DNA from: CAVZMO01 sp963776195
Lineage (GTDB): Bacteria; Nitrospirota; Thermodesulfovibrionia; Thermodesulfovibrionales; SM23-35
Reading direction: 5' to 3'
Length of the DNA stretch: 64,000 nt
Assembly (NCBI GenBank): GCA_963776195.1
Contig: CAVZMO010000051.1
Location: 8,534 to 72,533 of the forward strand
A program made the translations under genes and the position numbers. The notes under the pieces are model-generated. The model had not been told where the DNA came from, did no database searches, and saw only the letters and a list, made by a program, of their open reading frames with translations. Each line of letters starts with the position of its first letter. Position 1 is the first letter of the stretch. Positions 8,400-16,400 of the stretch are shown here, in pieces.

Positions 8400-8478
8400 C
8401 AATTATCATTAGACTCCCTTTCATTGATCTTATTTTTTTAATCCTTCCACTTGATAATAATTTAAGAATTAGGTATTA

Positions 8479-8494
8479 TTAGCTTAATAGCTAA
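8479..8494. promoter_or_regulatory. Palindrome upstream of ATPase gene
   Basis: TTAGCT-TAAT-AGCTAA is a perfect inverted repeat in an AT-rich 118-bp gap, ending 23 bp before the ATPase ATG. It could be an operator; nothing else supports that. Confidence 0.35.
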
Positions 8495-8517
8495 ATTTAG
8501 TATGGAGGCTAAATGTA

Positions 8518-9774
8518 ATGGATAACCTAAAAGATACAGATAAGAGCAAATTTGCCAATCCCTTCAAGCCGGGAGCTGGCCATATGCCACCCTTTTTGGC
8601 TGGTAGAGAAGATGAAAAAAATGAGTTTAGACGATTATTGAAACAAGAAACGATTTTAGATAATATGGTGTTAACTGGTCTACGAGGAGTTGGCAAAACT
8701 GTTCTGCTTGAAACTTTAAAACCTATTGCATTTGAGGAGGGGTGGTTGTGGGCTGGGACTGATTTCTCAGAATCGGCAAGTGTTAATGAGCAATCATTAG
8801 CCATACGCCTTTTAACAGATTTATCAGTAATAACTTCCAATATCATTATTTATGAAAAGGAGACCATACCAACAGGATTTAGTAACGCTACTGAAAAATC
8901 TCAAATTACATTGAGTTATCACCTATTGGATAGTATTTATAATGAAACACCCGGTCTAGTTATTGATAAATTAAAGAAAGTCTTACTGTTTGTATGGAAT
9001 TGCTTGCGCTTTTCAGGAAAAAGGGGGATAGTATTTGCCTATGACGAGGCTCAAAATCTTACTGACCAAGATAACAAAGAACAATACCCCCTTTCGCTTC
9101 TATTAGATCTCTTTCAATCAATTCAAAAACAAAATATTCCGTTTTTATTGGTTTTGACAGGACTGCCAACTTTATTCCCCAAATTAGTTGATGCTCGTAC
9201 ATATTCTGAAAGAATGTTTCACATTGTGTTTCTTAAAAGACTTCAGCCGAAGGATAGTAGAGAGGCTATTTTAGTACCAATCCAGAAGGCTGAATGCCCA
9301 ATCACATTTAATGATGAATCAGTTGATACTATCATTAAAATTTCGGGAGGATATCCATACTTTATCCAATTTATCTGCCGAGAAGTTTTTGATATATTTA
9401 TCCAACAATATGCGACAGGGCAAGTGCCAAGCGTACCAGTAGTAGAAATAGTTAGAAAATTAGATACGGATTTTTTTTCAGGGAGATGGGCGAAAGCCAC
9501 TGATCGACAAAGAGAATTACTTTCGGTTATAGCTCACCTAGATAACTGTGACGATGAATTTACTGTTCAAGAAATTGCTGACAAATCGAAAGAACTCGCC
9601 AATAAACCGTTTAGCAGTAGCCATATTAATCAAATGCTGCTGTCATTGAGCAATCTGGGGCTTGTTTATAAAAATAGATACGGCAAGTATTCATTTGCAG
9701 TGCCGTTGTTAGGGAAATTTATCATAAGACAACAAAAGGAAGGCAACCATTTTGAACAAGAAAAAAGCGAATAA
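8518..9774 (+). CDS. Orc1-like AAA+ ATPase, transposon passenger
   Basis: 418-residue P-loop ATPase of the archaeal-ATPase/AAA_16 type. Walker A GLRGVGKT is at 54-61, Walker B IVFAYDEAQ at about 171-179 and sensor-1 LVLTGLP near 211-217. A predicted winged-helix-like C-terminal region (about 325-405) follows. GGAGG at 8504-8508 selects the ATG. It lies between the KGG gene and the transposase inside the element. Members of this class act as replication initiators, STAND-like sensors or transposition regulators; which applies here cannot be told. The DEAQ Walker B is reminiscent of TniB/TnsC-type regulators, but no homology is demonstrated. Confidence 0.85.
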   Translation: MDNLKDTDKSKFANPFKPGAGHMPPFLAGREDEKNEFRRLLKQETILDNMVLTGLRGVGKTVLLETLKPIAFEEGWLWAGTDFSESASVNEQSLAIRLLTDLSVITSNIIIYEKETIPTGFSNATEKSQITLSYHLLDSIYNETPGLVIDKLKKVLLFVWNCLRFSGKRGIVFAYDEAQNLTDQDNKEQYPLSLLLDLFQSIQKQNIPFLLVLTGLPTLFPKLVDARTYSERMFHIVFLKRLQPKDSREAILVPIQKAECPITFNDESVDTIIKISGGYPYFIQFICREVFDIFIQQYATGQVPSVPVVEIVRKLDTDFFSGRWAKATDRQRELLSVIAHLDNCDDEFTVQEIADKSKELANKPFSSSHINQMLLSLSNLGLVYKNRYGKYSFAVPLLGKFIIRQQKEGNHFEQEKSE

Positions 9775-9810
9775 GCTGGTGATACAGCCTATCCGCCCTT
9801 AACCTTAAAT

Positions 9811-9865
9811 CGGTGGCCCACTGGTTTTAGTGGAACCGCGATACCAACGTGTAACTAAGTATCGC
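9811..9865 (+). ncRNA. Two tandem hairpins, possible structured RNA
   Basis: CGGT...ACCG (9811/9838) encloses CCACT-N6-AGTGG (9818-9833). The next stem GCGATAC...GTATCGC (9838-9844/9859-9865) starts at the final base of the first. The pair lies in the 370-nt gap between the ATPase and transposase genes. It may be a leader or small RNA or a DNA-level site. No known RNA family is recognised. Confidence 0.4.
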
Positions 9866-9913
9866 ATTTCCCTCCTAAAATTTCAAGGCCCCCTGGAACA
9901 GTAGAGGTGCCTC

Positions 9914-10033
9914 TTGAAACAGAGAGACGGTTATAGGCTGATCTTCACAGCCTACATTACCACCCGTCATGGCAAGCGCATATATGCTTGGCAACATGGG
10001 CTCAAGGCTTTTGCCATTTGGGTGAAAGTCTAA
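9914..10033 (+). CDS. Candidate 39-residue micro-ORF
   Basis: An open frame starts at TTG 9914, 8 nt after GAGG, and encodes a compact basic/aromatic peptide. The middle and end read AYITTRHGKRIYA and GLKAFAIWVKV, a composition like real small proteins rather than random frame. It lies inside the transposon between hairpins and the transposase promoter. I recognise no named family. Confidence 0.4.
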   Translation: MKQRDGYRLIFTAYITTRHGKRIYAWQHGLKAFAIWVKV

Positions 10034-10042
10034 GGTAGGCTA

Positions 10043-10068
10043 CAGGGAGGGGCTAGGGTTCCTCCCTG
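10043..10068. repeat. Hairpin CAGGGAGG/CCTCCCTG
   Basis: A perfect 8-bp stem with a 10-nt loop lies 9 nt after the micro-ORF stop. An A-rich tract rather than a T-tract follows, so it is not a canonical rightward terminator. Confidence 0.5.
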
Positions 10069-10107
10069 AAAAATAAAAAAATTATTTCTAAGGTTATTAT
10101 TTTTTTC

Positions 10108-10136
10108 TTGACAATGCTTGAGCGGTCAAGTATAAT
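10108..10136 (+). promoter_or_regulatory. Consensus sigma-70 promoter of transposase
   Basis: TTGACA at 10108-10113, a 17-bp spacer and TATAAT at 10131-10136 exactly match the sigma-70 consensus. The ATG begins 7 nt after the -10, so the transcript would be leaderless or nearly so. The spacer contains CTTGA-GCGG-TCAAG, an inverted repeat overlapping the promoter and shared in degenerate form upstream of the 87-residue gene. That placement suits a repressor operator. Confidence 0.8.
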
Positions 10137-10142
10137 TAAATC

Positions 10143-10970
10143 ATGAATAAGTTAAAACCAGAAAAACAGAAGCAAATCATAGCAGCCTTAATAGAAGGTA
10201 ATTCCATTCGGGCAACTTGCAGAATGACCGATACCGCTAAAGGTACAGTCTTGAAATTATTAGCCGATGTCGGAAAGGTTTGCGCTGAATATCAGGATAA
10301 GGTTTTCCATGATCTGAATTGTAAGCGCATCCAGTGTGATGAAATATGGTCTTTCTGCTATGCAAAGCAAAAAAACGTACCCGAAGAATTACAAGGACAA
10401 TTCGGGATCGGTGATGTCTGGACATTTACCGCTATATGCGCTGATTCAAAACTCGTCCCTGTATGGTATATAGGAAAGCGTGATTTACAGAATGCGACAA
10501 TATTTATGAGAAACTTGGCGGGAAGATTGAAGAATAAGGTTCAGCTTACTACGGACGGTCATATGATGTACTTAGATTCCGTTGAAGATGCTTTTGGTTC
10601 GGAGATTGATTTCAGTCAACTTGTGAAACTATATGGATCATCAGAAAATACTGAAAAGCGGTATAGTCCGGCTAAATGCCTCGGAACACATAAGATAAGG
10701 ATTAAAGGAAATCCTGACGAAAAGAATATTTCTACAAGCTACGTGGAACGTCAAAACCTCACAATGAGAATGTCCATGAGAAGGTTTACTAGGCTTACAA
10801 ATGCTTTCTCAAAGAAGGTGGAGAACTTAGGCTATGCGGTAGTTCTTCATTTCATGTATTATAATTTCTGTCGGATACATCAAACATTAAGGGTTACTCC
10901 CGCAATGGAAGCAAAGGTAACGGATCGTCTTTGGGAGATAGAAGACATACTAGATTTGTTAATAAAATAA
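10143..10970 (+). CDS. IS1-family (ISMhu11-like) transposase
   Basis: 275-residue DDE transposase. A helix-turn-helix-like N-terminus (IRATCRMTDTAKGTVLKLL, 18-36) precedes a catalytic region with CDEIWSF (Asp about 60), LTTDGHMMY (Asp about 140) and a downstream Glu in SYVERQNLTMR. The last pattern is the IS1-type signature. Unlike classic IS1 it is a single frame, as in the ISMhu11-type subgroup. The position inside 17-bp repeats and an 8-bp duplication makes it the likely mobilising enzyme for the whole 3.87-kb unit. Confidence 0.92.
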   Translation: MNKLKPEKQKQIIAALIEGNSIRATCRMTDTAKGTVLKLLADVGKVCAEYQDKVFHDLNCKRIQCDEIWSFCYAKQKNVPEELQGQFGIGDVWTFTAICADSKLVPVWYIGKRDLQNATIFMRNLAGRLKNKVQLTTDGHMMYLDSVEDAFGSEIDFSQLVKLYGSSENTEKRYSPAKCLGTHKIRIKGNPDEKNISTSYVERQNLTMRMSMRRFTRLTNAFSKKVENLGYAVVLHFMYYNFCRIHQTLRVTPAMEAKVTDRLWEIEDILDLLIK

Positions 10971-11047
10971 CTATAAATTTTTATACTGTCTATAAATATT
11001 TTTTATTTGCATTCTGTCCAATTAATTTGTAAACTTCAATCAAAGCT

Positions 11048-11131
11048 ATTATCCAGATAATCTGCGATTGGAGTGCGTCTCCAATCTATAATAATGAGCG
11101 AGAGGTTGCGTGCTTCTCGCTCTTTCGTTTT
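11048..11131 (+). ncRNA. Three-hairpin leader ending in an intrinsic terminator
   Basis: Three stems lie in tandem: ATTAT-CCAG-ATAAT (11048-11061), GATTGGAG-TGCGT-CTCCAATC (11066-11086), and GAGCGAGAGG with CTTCTCGCTC (11096-11122). The last is followed by TTTCGTTTT, an intrinsic-terminator pattern. The next gene's ribosome site begins 2 nt later. The arrangement fits either a small RNA ending before the NYN gene or a leader controlling read-through into it. I do not recognise a known riboswitch. Confidence 0.6.
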
Positions 11132-11144
11132 AAAGGGGGATATC

Positions 11145-11894
11145 ATGGGGAAAAAGGTCTGCATATTTGTAGATGGTGAAAATCTGCGGCATTCAATCTG
11201 CGAATTATTTGAAACTTTCAATAAAAACGATCACTTACCGCACACAGCAAATTGGCAAGATTTTTTTGATTTCTTAGTAAAAAAGGTTGATGAAAATGGC
11301 GAGAGAATCCGATCTTACTGGTATGTTGTTCAGCACATCGACTTTTTCCCATATAAACTTCCCAATGCTGATACAGACACAATAAAATTATACAATGTCT
11401 TATCGAAACATGATTCTTTTAAACGAGTATTGGATGCACTGGAAGGTGAAGGAAAAAAAGAAAAAATGAAATCTTTAGCATTGGAGTTGAAAAATAAAGA
11501 GACAAACATGATAAATCGGTTTAAAGGATGGGGCATTCTTTATAACGGAATTGCTCTAAAACACAATGCCGTCGAATTTAGACGAGCAGGCGCTATAAGA
11601 TACGATTTATTTACTGGACAGTTTGGAACTGAAAAAGCTGTCGATGTGAAGCTTGCAACTGATTTGATAACACTAACTGACATATATGATACCGCAGTTA
11701 TTGTATCGGGAGATCAAGATTATGTACCTGCCGTTCAATATATAAAAGACAGAGGAAAATGCGTTATAAATGTTACCTTTGAAGCTAGAAACGGAAAAAT
11801 GTTGCCTGGTGGAGCAAGAAGACTAAATGAAATAACAGATTGGAGTTTCCCTGTATCATATGAAACATTTAAAGGATTTCTTGGCATTGGCTAA
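11145..11894 (+). CDS. NYN-domain (LabA/DUF88-type) protein
   Basis: PIN-like NYN fold, a family of metal-dependent ribonucleases. The acidic residues expected of an active site are present: VDGEN at 9-13, AVDVKLATD with Asp167 and Asp173, and SGDQDYVPAV with Asp190 and Asp192. I chose ATG 11145 because AAGGGGGA precedes it and the protein then starts MGKKVCIFVDGEN; a GTG at 11073 would lie inside the leader hairpins. It is the last transposon gene, 24 nt from the right terminal repeat. The target RNA is unknown; a defence, addiction or transposition-control role is only inference. Confidence 0.87.
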   Translation: MGKKVCIFVDGENLRHSICELFETFNKNDHLPHTANWQDFFDFLVKKVDENGERIRSYWYVVQHIDFFPYKLPNADTDTIKLYNVLSKHDSFKRVLDALEGEGKKEKMKSLALELKNKETNMINRFKGWGILYNGIALKHNAVEFRRAGAIRYDLFTGQFGTEKAVDVKLATDLITLTDIYDTAVIVSGDQDYVPAVQYIKDRGKCVINVTFEARNGKMLPGGARRLNEITDWSFPVSYETFKGFLGIG

Positions 11895-11975
11895 AAGATA
11901 GAATTTCTCCACTTTTTTCAAACTGACCCACTACCCAAGAATGACTGGATATAGTTTATCGGGAGCGCTTCCGGC

Positions 11976-12986
11976 TCATGGAGCGCCTCTTACTAAAGCC
12001 CTCAGGCCGGCCAGGGTCTCAAAAATCTTAACCGTCTCTTCTATGCTCCTCGATCCCGTCCCGCATGACGGTGTTAATAATATCTGAGACAACAAGAGGT
12101 CTTCCGGTATTGATTTCGAGAGTTTATCCAGATCTTCATCGAGGCGTGTTTTTATAGAGCGGGTATTCTCTTTATTGATGGCCTCGGTTGTGGGTACAAT
12201 ACCCCATGCAAGGTATCCTCCTCTTCTCAGAAATCCGGCAAATTCCTCAGGATAGAGAGAAATAGAGTCGATATAATCGTAGGCGTCAAAACTGATAATA
12301 CGGACGCCGCTGTTTATGACCAACGGCCAGTCAGCCTTACCGCAGCAATGAATCCCGGGAATCCCTCCCGACTCTTTTATGGCGTCCGATGTTTCCCTCA
12401 GGAGCCTTAGCGCCTCTTCGGGCGCGACGCCGATATAGCTCGAACTGCCGAGTGCGGAGAGAATAGGCTCATCTATGAATACGACTACATTTTCCGCACT
12501 CTGCTTTAATATCTCTATCTGCCATTTGATTTTTGCCTTAAGGACGATGAGCGAAATCTCCCGCAGTTCTTCATCGAAATAAACCGGCCTTCCATCAGAA
12601 TCTTTAAGACCCAAAGTGAATGTGAGCGGGCCTGTGACGTGTCCTTTAAGAAAAATGAAGTGCTTATCTCTTATTGCCTTTATAAATGCATGAAGTCCTT
12701 TGGCGTAATCCTCCGAGATGGCAAGTTTCCAGCCCGGGGAGTAGTTCTCATAGAATTTCTGTAGGTCGTCATCATTTTTTTCTACCCAGACAGTCTCCCT
12801 TTGTTCGTCAACCTTTAACGACGGAATACCTTCCGAGAACTGGGGGATCATCAACTCGCGGAAGGATAATCTCGGCAACTGAGGCCAGAACGGAATATCA
12901 AATGTCTCGATCACAAGTCTGCACGCATCTTCAGGGTCCGTATGGGGAAGACTTCCGATGCCTGTTGTCAGAAATGGTGTAAACAT
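11976..12986 (-). CDS. Core-MetE-like methionine synthase
   Basis: UROD/MetE-like TIM-barrel protein of about 336 residues, far shorter than the 750-residue two-domain MetE. Zinc-ligand motifs HCC in GIHCCGKADW and a later Cys in TPSCGTGSRS are visible, as is the N-terminal GIGSLPH motif. Established work on such short MetE cores in anaerobes links them to methyl transfer from corrinoid proteins to homocysteine; the donor here is unknown. I chose ATG 12986 (MFTPFLTTGIG), with GGAG about 11 nt upstream. Further-upstream starts lack good signals. The gene stands alone next to the transposon. Confidence 0.8.
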   Translation of the reverse strand: MFTPFLTTGIGSLPHTDPEDACRLVIETFDIPFWPQLPRLSFRELMIPQFSEGIPSLKVDEQRETVWVEKNDDDLQKFYENYSPGWKLAISEDYAKGLHAFIKAIRDKHFIFLKGHVTGPLTFTLGLKDSDGRPVYFDEELREISLIVLKAKIKWQIEILKQSAENVVVFIDEPILSALGSSSYIGVAPEEALRLLRETSDAIKESGGIPGIHCCGKADWPLVINSGVRIISFDAYDYIDSISLYPEEFAGFLRRGGYLAWGIVPTTEAINKENTRSIKTRLDEDLDKLSKSIPEDLLLSQILLTPSCGTGSRSIEETVKIFETLAGLRALVRGAP

Positions 12987-13250
12987 CGTACATGATACTC
13001 CATCCATTAGTTCATAAGTCAAGACCCGGGGAAATTGTGTGAATGTCAACTCCGCGTCTATATCGGGAAACTGAAAAAATGAATGGAACTTCGGTAATGC
13101 AGGTTACTCATAAAAACAGGCAGGGATCGTATTTTCGCTCATAACCGGTAAAGAGGGACGAACTGGAGATCGAAATTATTGAATGAATGCCGCTCAAATA
13201 CCATCCCCTGTCTGCTTTTGAGAGTATACTTTTGAGAGGATATATTAATT

Positions 13251-13349
13251 TTACTTGCTCTTTCTTCTCTGGAATTTGGTTTTTTTTCTGAGCTTTTTGT
13301 GTTTATGTTTGCTCATTTTCTTCTTGCGCCACTTCTTTACGTTTCCCAC
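13251..13349 (-). CDS. COX24/AURKAIP1-domain mini-protein
   Basis: 32-residue, extremely basic peptide beginning MGNVKKWRKKKMSKHKHKK, with a KKTKFQRRK tail. This matches the AURKAIP1/COX24 family, whose mitochondrial member is small-subunit protein mS38; a ribosome-associated role is likely. Start is GTG at 13349, preceded by GAGGAGG at ideal spacing. It is too short for ordinary ORF cut-offs. Confidence 0.75.
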   Translation of the reverse strand: MGNVKKWRKKKMSKHKHKKLRKKTKFQRRKSK

Positions 13350-13418
13350 TCATCCACCTCCTCTTTCAAACAGTAATAACTAAACGATAAACAGAATGCA
13401 GCAAACAGGAAAGTACGT

Positions 13419-16400
13419 CTAAGTCTCTCTCTGTATCCTATTTCCTGTATTCCGTTTACCATATTCTCGTGCCTGATCCATAAAAGCCTCAAGCTGAATC
13501 TCAATCGTTGGTGACTCAGAGCCATCATAGGGGATGCTGATGCAGGGGATACCATAATCCCTGTTTACACCTCTCAGTATGGCGGCAACGACCGTGCCCG
13601 GCATGCACCCGAAGGGCATTGCATTGATGATACCGGACGCTCCTCTTTCCAGGAGATCGATGCTCTTCCCGATGCTTAAAATTGCTTCACCTTCAAATGA
13701 GCTGTGCAGATAAGGTGATGCCTTCTCAAGGATCTCCTTTGTCTCAGGCTCTTTTGCCGTCTTTAAGAAGCCCTCAAAATATTTTGCGTACCTATGCTCT
13801 ATCCTCTTCTGGAAAAACTTTTTTAAGAAGAAATTAATAATAGCAGACTTTTCTTTTTTTAACAATGCCTTCTTTAAGCCTGTGAAGTTCACATAGTAGA
13901 CCCATTCCTCGACCGGCGCAAGCCACGCCTCGCCTCCAAGCGCCTCCACCTTTTTGACAAGGTCTTCATTCGAGAATCTATGGGACCTCACAAATATCTC
14001 ACCGATTATGCCGATCAAGGGTTTTGGCCCGCCATATCTGGATAGGTTTTCGAAGTCCATTCTCATTCCCCGGAGGACATCTTCCAGATCTCCATTTTTA
14101 TTTTTTAAATATCGGTACAACTTTTTGTGATAACTTTCATATAATTCCTCTGTAGACCCTCCGGCTTTTTCATATGGCCTGGTTTCATGGAGACACTTGC
14201 CAAGAAGTTCGAAAGCGACGATACCTTTCCATGCCTGCATGGTAAAATCTCTGCCTACGATACCGAGGTCTTTGTACAAGGTCGTATCCTGATTCGGTGA
14301 GAAGATCGGCACATTTTCATAGCCGATGCCGTCAAGGACCATTCTGTGGAAGACATTATATTGGCCGAACCTGCAGGGGCCAGTCCCGGAAGGCATGAAA
14401 AAGGCACTTTTTTCGGGAACAAAATCGGGTTCCATCACCTTTTTTATCATATCGCCCGTCGTGACCGTGCACGGATAGCATTCTTTTCCGGAGACATATT
14501 TCCTCCCCAAATCCGCCGTTGTCTTGTCGGACTCGGAGAGCACCTCGGCTTTTACCCCGCAATACTCGAAGGCTGCGGCAAGAGCAAAGGCATGATCGGA
14601 CATACGAGGGACATAAATGATATGCGACGACTTGCGAGAGATGACCGGAGATGGGGGTGTTTTTCCATCCGGCCTTTCTTTTCTGTTGCAGAAAGAAAGA
14701 GACCTCTGATTTTCTATGCTGTCGATAAATGCCTCGCACCTTGTTATCGCTCCCGCATCAGCGCTGTGCTCATCGATCTCTATATGGAGATAGGGTTTCT
14801 TCCCCATCTCCTTTTTGAAATATTTCAGGATGAACGAGTCGGGACCGCACAAAAAATTGCCCACGTAGATACCAAAGAGTTTCCTGTTTTCTCTGATGAA
14901 CTTTGCGGTTTTCAGTATCCTCTGCCCGGACCTCCAGTACATATTAGGCCATTCATCATCTATCGTATACTCCTCCAGGGGAAGGAAATCGAAAGGGATT
15001 GAGATGACGTTGAGTTCTGCAAGCTTTTTGGGCAGTTCAAGGTTTACGCCGCTGTCAAGAGCGTTATAGGACCTGCCGATGATTATCAAAGCGTTACCCT
15101 TTAATGTCGACAAAACCTCGGTCCCTTTTGCCTTTATAGCAGCACTAAAACTGTCTTGTGCTCTTTGCGCGACATCTATCGCCCGTGATATGAGGGATTT
15201 CCGAATTCCAAAGAGTTTAAATGCACGGGTGAGTTCCTCTACGAGAACCTTCTTGCCCCGTCTTAAATTAATAACCGGTGCGATAATTTTGATACCCTCG
15301 AAGGCGACCCTCGACACGTAGGGGATCGTCTGCGTATAGGGACACGCGAATCCTCTCTCCAATGTATCATCGGGTGCGTTGAGGTTTATAAAACTCGGCA
15401 GAAAAATTGCAGCATTTCTTTCGATCAGATACCTGACATGACCATGTGCAACTTTAACGGGGAAACAAGCCTCTGAAAGGACACGTTCGAGTCCGAGATT
15501 GACGATCTGTCTGTTCGTTTTCGGAGATACCTCGACCTCAAAGCCCATCTCCCAGAGCAGCGTGGTCCAGAAAGGGAGATAATCATGGAAGAAAAAGGCA
15601 TAGGGGATACCGATTCTCACTCGTGAACTGTGAGTCGTGGGCCGTGACTCTTTTGAACTGTTTTCGACATCTGACCCCTGACTATGGACTTTCGACCTCC
15701 TAAGATGTTCCTTCCAGAGCATTTCTTCCCTGAACAAAAAGAGGTCCGGCAATGGGGATGTCTTTTTCTTTCGCAGGTCGTATTTTTCGCATCTCCCGCC
15801 GTAAAAGAGGAAGCCTTTTTCGCCTGTAATCTTCACCCTGTTTATCTCGCATACATTCGGGCATCCTTTACACTCGAAGGAAGATATATCATAAGGGAGC
15901 TTTGACAATGCAAATCCCTTAAAAGTCGTATGAGGATTTCCCGGCTTCTGACTTTTGACTTCCGACTGCCGGGATTTCATGTGCCGCATCGCGATCAACG
16001 CCATACCTATCGCGCCGGTTACATCGTGATGCGGCGGGACGGTTATTTTCTTGTTGAGGTATTTTTCGAATGCCGCGACAACAGCCTTATTAAAGGCTAC
16101 ACCGCCCTGGAAGAATATATTTTCACCTATCTTTTTCCCGGCGACGACCCTATTTATGTAATTCTGAACAATCGAATATGCGAGACCCGCGAGAAGGTCA
16201 TCTTTGTCGGCTCCTTTCTGAAGGTTTGCCATCAAGGAATTCTCCATAAATACGGTGCACCTTTCACCGAGTCTGCAGGGGTTCTTTGCGGAGAGAGCGC
16301 ACTGTTCAAATTCTTTTTTTATTGAGATATTCAGTTTTTCCGCCTGTTCTTCAAGGAACGAACCGGTCCCTGCAGCACATGCTTTGTTCATTTCGAAGTC

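Larger units (their letters stand above)
8071..11935 (+). mobile_element. IS1-family transposon with passenger genes
   Basis: The ends carry 17-bp perfect terminal inverted repeats, GGTAGTGGGTCAGTTTG at 8071-8087 and its complement at 11919-11935. They are flanked by an 8-bp direct repeat CAAGAATG (8063-8070 and 11936-11943). GG-starting repeats and 8-9 bp duplications are family features of IS1. The 3865-bp interior encodes, all rightward, an 87-residue basic protein, an AAA+ ATPase, a 39-residue micro-ORF, the IS1-type transposase and a NYN-domain protein. Intact ends and duplication argue for one recent insertion as a unit. Its base composition is more AT-rich than the flanks. Confidence 0.88.
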
